A stretch of DNA of 64,000 bases, from positions 1-64,000 of the forward strand of contig CAWAFH010000004.1 in the NCBI GenBank assembly GCA_963781265.1, in the 5' to 3' direction. The position numbers were made by a program, and so were the translations under genes. The first letter of the stretch is position 1. Every line of letters starts with the position of its first letter. The notes below the pieces were generated by a model. It was not told where the DNA came from. It did no database searches and saw only the letters and a program-made list of their open reading frames with translations. Source of the stretch: WHSW01 sp963781265 (lineage in GTDB: Bacteria; Actinomycetota; Thermoleophilia; Solirubrobacterales; 70-9). Below, piece by piece: positions 60,513 to 64,000 of this stretch.

Positions 60513-60647
60513 CTAGCGCTCGCGGCCGTCCGCCTCGCGCCCGCGCACCGACCGCCACCAGTAGACGCCGAGATCGGCCAGGAAGGCGACGACCCGCCCG
60601 ACCGGCCCGGTCAGCAGCCACGCGGCGAACCGCTCGGGGGCGCTCAA
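60513..60647 (-). CDS. Small amphipathic protein coupled to the aldo/keto reductase gene
   Basis: A 44-residue ORF starts at TTG 60647, which overlaps the stop of the aldo/keto reductase gene (TTGA). It reads SAPERFAAWLLTGPVGRVVA, then FLADLGVYWWRSVRGRE. It contains one hydrophobic stretch that could sit in the membrane, then basic residues. Too small for family assignment; the stop-start overlap and protein-like composition support it. Confidence 0.45.
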   Translation of the reverse strand: MSAPERFAAWLLTGPVGRVVAFLADLGVYWWRSVRGREADGRER

Positions 60648-61780
60648 GCGCTGACGACGGTGTGGCGCAGGTCGCGCTCGGGATCGACGTCCCAGCGCCG
60701 CCCGGCCTCGACCAGCTCGGCGCTCAGCGGCCAGCTGTCGGCGCGCTCGCCGCCGTCGTTGTCCGGGCTCGCCCCCTTGAGGGCCATCGACCCGGAGTTG
60801 TCGCCGATCGCGCGGATCTCGTCGACATCCGCGTCGCTGAGCCGCTGCCCGGGCAGCGCGGCGAGCTCGGCGCGCTTCTCCTCGACCGGCCGCGCGCCGT
60901 CGCCGCGCTCCTGGATCAGGGTCGGGGCGACGCACGCGACCGCGTCGTGGGCGAGGTCCCACTGGCAGGCGAGCTGGATCGGCGTGAGCCCGCGGCGGTC
61001 GGCGATCGGCAGCATCCGCTCCAGCCGCTCTCGACCCGACTCGACCCAGCCGTCCGGTCGAAAGCGCCGATGGTCGAATTCTCCGAACTCGTGCCCGGCC
61101 TCGACGTCGCCCCAGAAGACGCCGCCGTAGTCGACCACGCGGGCGATCACCCGGATGTCGTTGGCGGCCGCCGCGCCGAGGGCCAGCTCGCCGGGCCAGG
61201 GCTCGAGCGGGTTGAGGATCAGCATCGCCCAGTCGATCCGGTCGCCGAAGCGCTCGAAGCAGTCGAGCAGGTCGAGGGTGAAGCCGTTTGCGGGCCCCGG
61301 CGCGACGCCGATCGAGCCGGCGAGGCCCGCATCGCGCAGGCCCGCCATCGCGTCCCAGACCCCCTCGGAGCTGAATCCGGTCCGGTCGGGGTTGTGGAGC
61401 AGGAGCAGGTCGAAGGAGTCGGCGCCGACCCGCGCGAGACTCGCCTCGGCGGCGGCGCGCAGGTAGGAGGCATAGGCGTCGGGGCCGCGAAGGGCCGGGT
61501 CCGTGAACCGGGGGAAGCCGCGCGGGCCGTCGCGCTCGCCGTCGACGAAGTCGTGGCCGACCGCGCCGACCAGGCTGTACGTGGCGCGGTCGACCCCCTC
61601 GAGCGCGCGCCCGAGCAGCTCGTCGGCGGCGCCCGATCCGTAGACGTCGGCGGTGATCACGGTGTCGATCCCGGCTCCCGGGCGGAGCATCTCGATCAGC
61701 CGCTCCTCGTCGACCGGCTCGCCGAAGTGCATGAAGCGGCCGCCGCTCCAGGTGCCGAGTGCGGTGGTGCCCGGGTCCAC
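60644..61780 (-). CDS. Aldo/keto reductase
   Basis: This 378-residue NAD(P)H-dependent oxidoreductase has a TIM barrel. TVITADVYGSGAADELLGRA carries the active-site Asp-x-x-x-Tyr pattern. ADSFDLLLLHNPDRTGFSSE holds the catalytic His position, and LAACQWDL-like LACQWDLAHDAVACVAPTLI and IRAIGDNSGS follow for cofactor contacts. Substrate unknown. GTG start at 61780. It is divergent from tig with 48 nt between. Confidence 0.8.
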   Translation of the reverse strand: MDPGTTALGTWSGGRFMHFGEPVDEERLIEMLRPGAGIDTVITADVYGSGAADELLGRALEGVDRATYSLVGAVGHDFVDGERDGPRGFPRFTDPALRGPDAYASYLRAAAEASLARVGADSFDLLLLHNPDRTGFSSEGVWDAMAGLRDAGLAGSIGVAPGPANGFTLDLLDCFERFGDRIDWAMLILNPLEPWPGELALGAAAANDIRVIARVVDYGGVFWGDVEAGHEFGEFDHRRFRPDGWVESGRERLERMLPIADRRGLTPIQLACQWDLAHDAVACVAPTLIQERGDGARPVEEKRAELAALPGQRLSDADVDEIRAIGDNSGSMALKGASPDNDGGERADSWPLSAELVEAGRRWDVDPERDLRHTVVSA

Positions 61781-61828
61781 GCTCGCAAGCGTAGTGCCCG
61801 CAGCGTGGCCACTAAGCTCCGGCGCTCG

Positions 61829-63241
61829 ATGAAGACCGAGGTCACAGAGCTCCCCGAGTCGCGGGTCAAGATCGAGGTGGCGGTCGAGCCCGACGCGATC
61901 GCGAAGCGGATCGACCGCGCCGCCGTCCAGCTCGCGGGCGAGATGAAGCTCTCGGGCTTTCGCAAGGGCAAGGTCCCGCCGCAGCTGGTGATCCAGCGGA
62001 TCGGCCGCGAGGCGGTGCTCGAGCAGGCCCTCCGCGACAGCCTCCCGGAGTGGTACGAGCGTGCGCTGCTGGACGCCGGCGTCGCGGCGATCGGCGACCC
62101 CCAGCTCGACGTCGGCGACCTGCCCGGCGAGGGCGAGCCGCTCGAGTTCACGATCGAGGTCGGGGTCAGGCCGCAGGCCGAGCTCGGCGAGTGGAAGGGC
62201 CTGGAGGTCGGGCGCGCCGACGCCGAGGTGCCCGACGACGCGATCGAGGCCGAGCTCGAGCGCCTGCGGGAGGGCTTCGCCAGCCTCTCGCCGGTCGAGC
62301 GCGCCGCCGCGTCCGGCGACGCCGTCGTGATCGACTTCTCCGGGACGATCGAGGGCGAGCCCTTCGAGGGCTCCGAATCGCGCGACTTCGCGATCGAGCT
62401 CGGCGGCGAGCAGCTGCTGCCCGAGTTCGACACCGCGCTCACCGGTGCGGCCGCCGGCGACGAGCGCGCGGTCGAGGTCAGCTTCCCCGACGACCATCGC
62501 CCCGAGCACCTGGCCGGCCAGACGGCCGCGTTCGAGATCACCGTCAAGGAGGTCCGCGAGAAGCAGCTGCCCGAGCTCGACGACGACTTCGCCGCCGAGG
62601 CGTCGGAGTTCGAGACGATCGCCGAGCTGCGCGACGAGATGCGACGCCGGCTCGCGGAGGGCCTGGAGCGTCAGGCGGAGGCCGAGTTCCGCGAGGCGGC
62701 CGTCGATGTCGTCGCCGCGAACGCGAAGCTGGAGATCCCGCACGACCTCGTCCACGCGCGCGCCCACGAGATGTGGGAGCGGATCGAGCAGCAGCTCGCC
62801 TCGCGCGGGATCGACCCCCAGGCGTACGCCCAGATGCAGGGCAAGAGCCGCCACGACCTGATCGACGACGCGGAGGAGGACGCCGAGCGCGCCCTGCGCC
62901 GGGAGGCCGTGCTCGCCGCGGTCGCCGACGCCGAGGGGATCGAGCCGACCGACGACGAGCTGGTCGAGGCGCTCGGGCCGGGGGAGGGCAAGAACGATCC
63001 GCGCAAGCTGCTCGACCGCCTGCGCGAGTCCGGCCGCGACCAGCTGTTGCGCGACGAGGTCAGGATGCGCAAGGCCGCCGACGCGATCGCCGATGCCTCG
63101 AAGCCGATCGCGATGGAGCGCGCCGCCGCCCGCGAGCAGATCTGGACCCCGGAGAAGGGCGCCGCCGAGGGCGACGACTCGCCGGCGGCCGAGGGCGACG
63201 CGCCCAAGTCCGGCGAGCTGTGGACGCCGGGCTCCCAGTAA
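61829..63241 (+). CDS. tig: Trigger factor
   Basis: This 470-residue ribosome-bound chaperone has the ribosome-binding motif GFRKGKVPPQLV in its N-terminal domain (1-115). The PPIase (FKBP) domain (about 155-245) reads SGDAVVIDFSGTIEGEPFEG. The C-terminal helical chaperone domain (about 265-430) follows, with a disordered acidic tail. It helps nascent proteins fold. It is followed 31 nt later by clpP, the usual order. Confidence 0.95.
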   Translation: MKTEVTELPESRVKIEVAVEPDAIAKRIDRAAVQLAGEMKLSGFRKGKVPPQLVIQRIGREAVLEQALRDSLPEWYERALLDAGVAAIGDPQLDVGDLPGEGEPLEFTIEVGVRPQAELGEWKGLEVGRADAEVPDDAIEAELERLREGFASLSPVERAAASGDAVVIDFSGTIEGEPFEGSESRDFAIELGGEQLLPEFDTALTGAAAGDERAVEVSFPDDHRPEHLAGQTAAFEITVKEVREKQLPELDDDFAAEASEFETIAELRDEMRRRLAEGLERQAEAEFREAAVDVVAANAKLEIPHDLVHARAHEMWERIEQQLASRGIDPQAYAQMQGKSRHDLIDDAEEDAERALRREAVLAAVADAEGIEPTDDELVEALGPGEGKNDPRKLLDRLRESGRDQLLRDEVRMRKAADAIADASKPIAMERAAAREQIWTPEKGAAEGDDSPAAEGDAPKSGELWTPGSQ

Positions 63242-63272
63242 CGCCAGGGCGATCTATACACTCACGCACTCG

Positions 63273-63857
63273 ATGAGCCCCCTGGTTCCAATGGTCGTAG
63301 AGCAGACGTCGCGAGGCGAGCGCGCCTTCGACATCTACTCGCGCCTGCTCAACGAGCGGATCATCTTCCTCGGCACCCCGGTGAGCGAGGACATCGCGAA
63401 CCTGATCGTCGCCCAGCTGATCCACCTCGAGTCCGAGGACCCGGACAAGGACATCTCGATCTACATCAACTCGCCCGGGGGCTCGGTCTACGCCGGTCTC
63501 GCCATCTACGACACGATGCAGTACATCAAGCCGGACGTGCAGACGATCTGCGTCGGCGTCGCGATGAGCATGGGCGCGCTGCTCCTGTCGGGCGGCGCCC
63601 ACGGCAAGCGGATGGCCACCCCGAACTCGAAGATCCTCATTCACCAGGTCTCCGCCGGGTTCCAGGGTCAGGCGACCGACATCGAGATCCACGCGAAGGA
63701 GATCATCGACGTCCGCCGCCGCCTCGACGAGATCATCGCCAAGCACACCGGGCAGCCGTTCGAGAAGGTCACCAAGGACACCGAGCGCGACTACTTCATG
63801 TCGGCCGAGGAGGCCAAGGAGTATTCGATCGTCGACCGGGTGATCGAGAACCACTGA
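63273..63857 (+). CDS. clpP: ATP-dependent Clp protease proteolytic subunit
   Basis: This 194-residue serine protease has all active residues: Ser in GVAMSMGALLL, His in ILIHQVS and Asp in TERDYFMS. YINSPGGSVYAGLAIYDTMQ forms the substrate groove. Start MSPLVPMVVEQTSRGERAFD at 63273, with MVVEQ as a possible second start. It works with a Clp ATPase. The usual clpX does not follow directly, since the next gene is on the other strand. Confidence 0.95.
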   Translation: MSPLVPMVVEQTSRGERAFDIYSRLLNERIIFLGTPVSEDIANLIVAQLIHLESEDPDKDISIYINSPGGSVYAGLAIYDTMQYIKPDVQTICVGVAMSMGALLLSGGAHGKRMATPNSKILIHQVSAGFQGQATDIEIHAKEIIDVRRRLDEIIAKHTGQPFEKVTKDTERDYFMSAEEAKEYSIVDRVIENH

Positions 63858-63890
63858 GTTCTCGCCCACGCCGCTCGGTTCGAAGCGGGG

Positions 63891-64000
63891 TCAGTTCGCG
63901 TAGGCGACCGTGAGCTCGGCCTGGTCGTGGTCGCTGCGCTGGCCGGTGGTACTGCGGACGTACAGCTTGAGCACGGCGCCGTTGGCGCGCGCGGGCGTGT
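63891..64000 (-). CDS. Partial gene, C-terminal end only
   Basis: The minus strand is open from the window edge to a TGA at 63891-63893 and ends LKLYVRSTTGQRSDHDQAEL, then TVAYAN. The strand-like pattern suggests the last part of an extracellular beta-sandwich domain. Too little is present to name it. Confidence 0.4.
   Translation of the reverse strand, partial: TPARANGAVLKLYVRSTTGQRSDHDQAELTVAYAN

Noticed and set aside
58934..63241. 1435-codon plus-strand frame running through several genes
   Set aside because: Only its last part (from 61829) is trigger factor. The rest is out of frame with the spermidine-synthase-like gene and antisense to the aldo/keto reductase.

Overview
The window is GC-rich bacterial DNA with gene content typical of an actinobacterium. 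I infer a member of the Thermoleophilia (Solirubrobacterales-like). The basis is high G+C with many GTG starts, a cytoplasmic high-affinity (group 1h-type) [NiFe]-hydrogenase locus of actinobacterial layout including DUF5947/DUF6084-type accessory genes, a caa3-type CtaG, a MoaD-MoaE fusion and small secreted proteins of unknown function. No rRNA or marker gene is present to prove the taxonomy.

Region 1 (1 to about 3 kb) is the right end of an integrated element: an excisionase-like HTH gene, three tandem SnoaL-like genes, a tyrosine integrase broken by several frameshifts, and at 2893-2936 the 3' half of a tRNA-His(GTG), which is the expected attachment-site scar. Region 2 (3-14 kb) holds a peroxiredoxin, an alpha/beta hydrolase, a secreted M28 peptidase and a phenylalanine/tyrosine catabolic set: FAH-like gene, Lrp/AsnC regulator, hpd, hmgA and phhA. 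Many genes in the first 11 kb carry single-base indels although their protein sequence is well preserved, so sequence error or very recent decay must be separated before calling them dead.

Region 3 (14.1-31.2 kb, minus strand) is the centrepiece: about 18 tightly packed genes for an uptake [NiFe]-hydrogenase. In transcription order they are a PadR-type regulator, hypC, a second HypC-like gene, hypD, hypE, small subunit, large subunit, a NifU/Rieske-like FeS protein, DUF5947, DUF6084, an unknown 381-residue protein, a maturation protease, hypA, hypB, a double SIS-domain protein, hypF, a NiCoT nickel permease, a Fur-family regulator with a long histidine-rich tail, and a small unknown protein. 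They cover nickel import, cofactor assembly, the enzyme, a candidate electron relay and a candidate nickel sensor. A 23-bp inverted repeat just before the permease gene is a likely operator for the Fur-type protein.

Region 4 (32.3-45.7 kb) is a molybdenum cofactor island: moaA, modABC with a MerR-Mop regulator and a 17-bp palindrome in its divergent promoter, DUF6457, MOSC, a molybdopterin oxidoreductase, fdhD, mobA, moeA, a moaD-moaE-moaC triple fusion, a fourfold 50-bp repeat and mog. A WYL regulator and a VOC protein sit inside it.

Region 5 (45.7-64 kb) contains a MacB-type ABC exporter with an SRPBCC gene, divergent from a three-gene two-component system whose first kinase lacks the phosphoacceptor histidine. 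Then come two secreted unknown proteins, an ECF sigma factor coupled to an O6-alkylguanine methyltransferase, a HTH gene, lemA, corA, a GNAT gene, ctaG, a membrane-fused spermidine-synthase-like protein, an aldo/keto reductase, and tig-clpP. No CRISPR array, rRNA or complete unambiguous tRNA was found.
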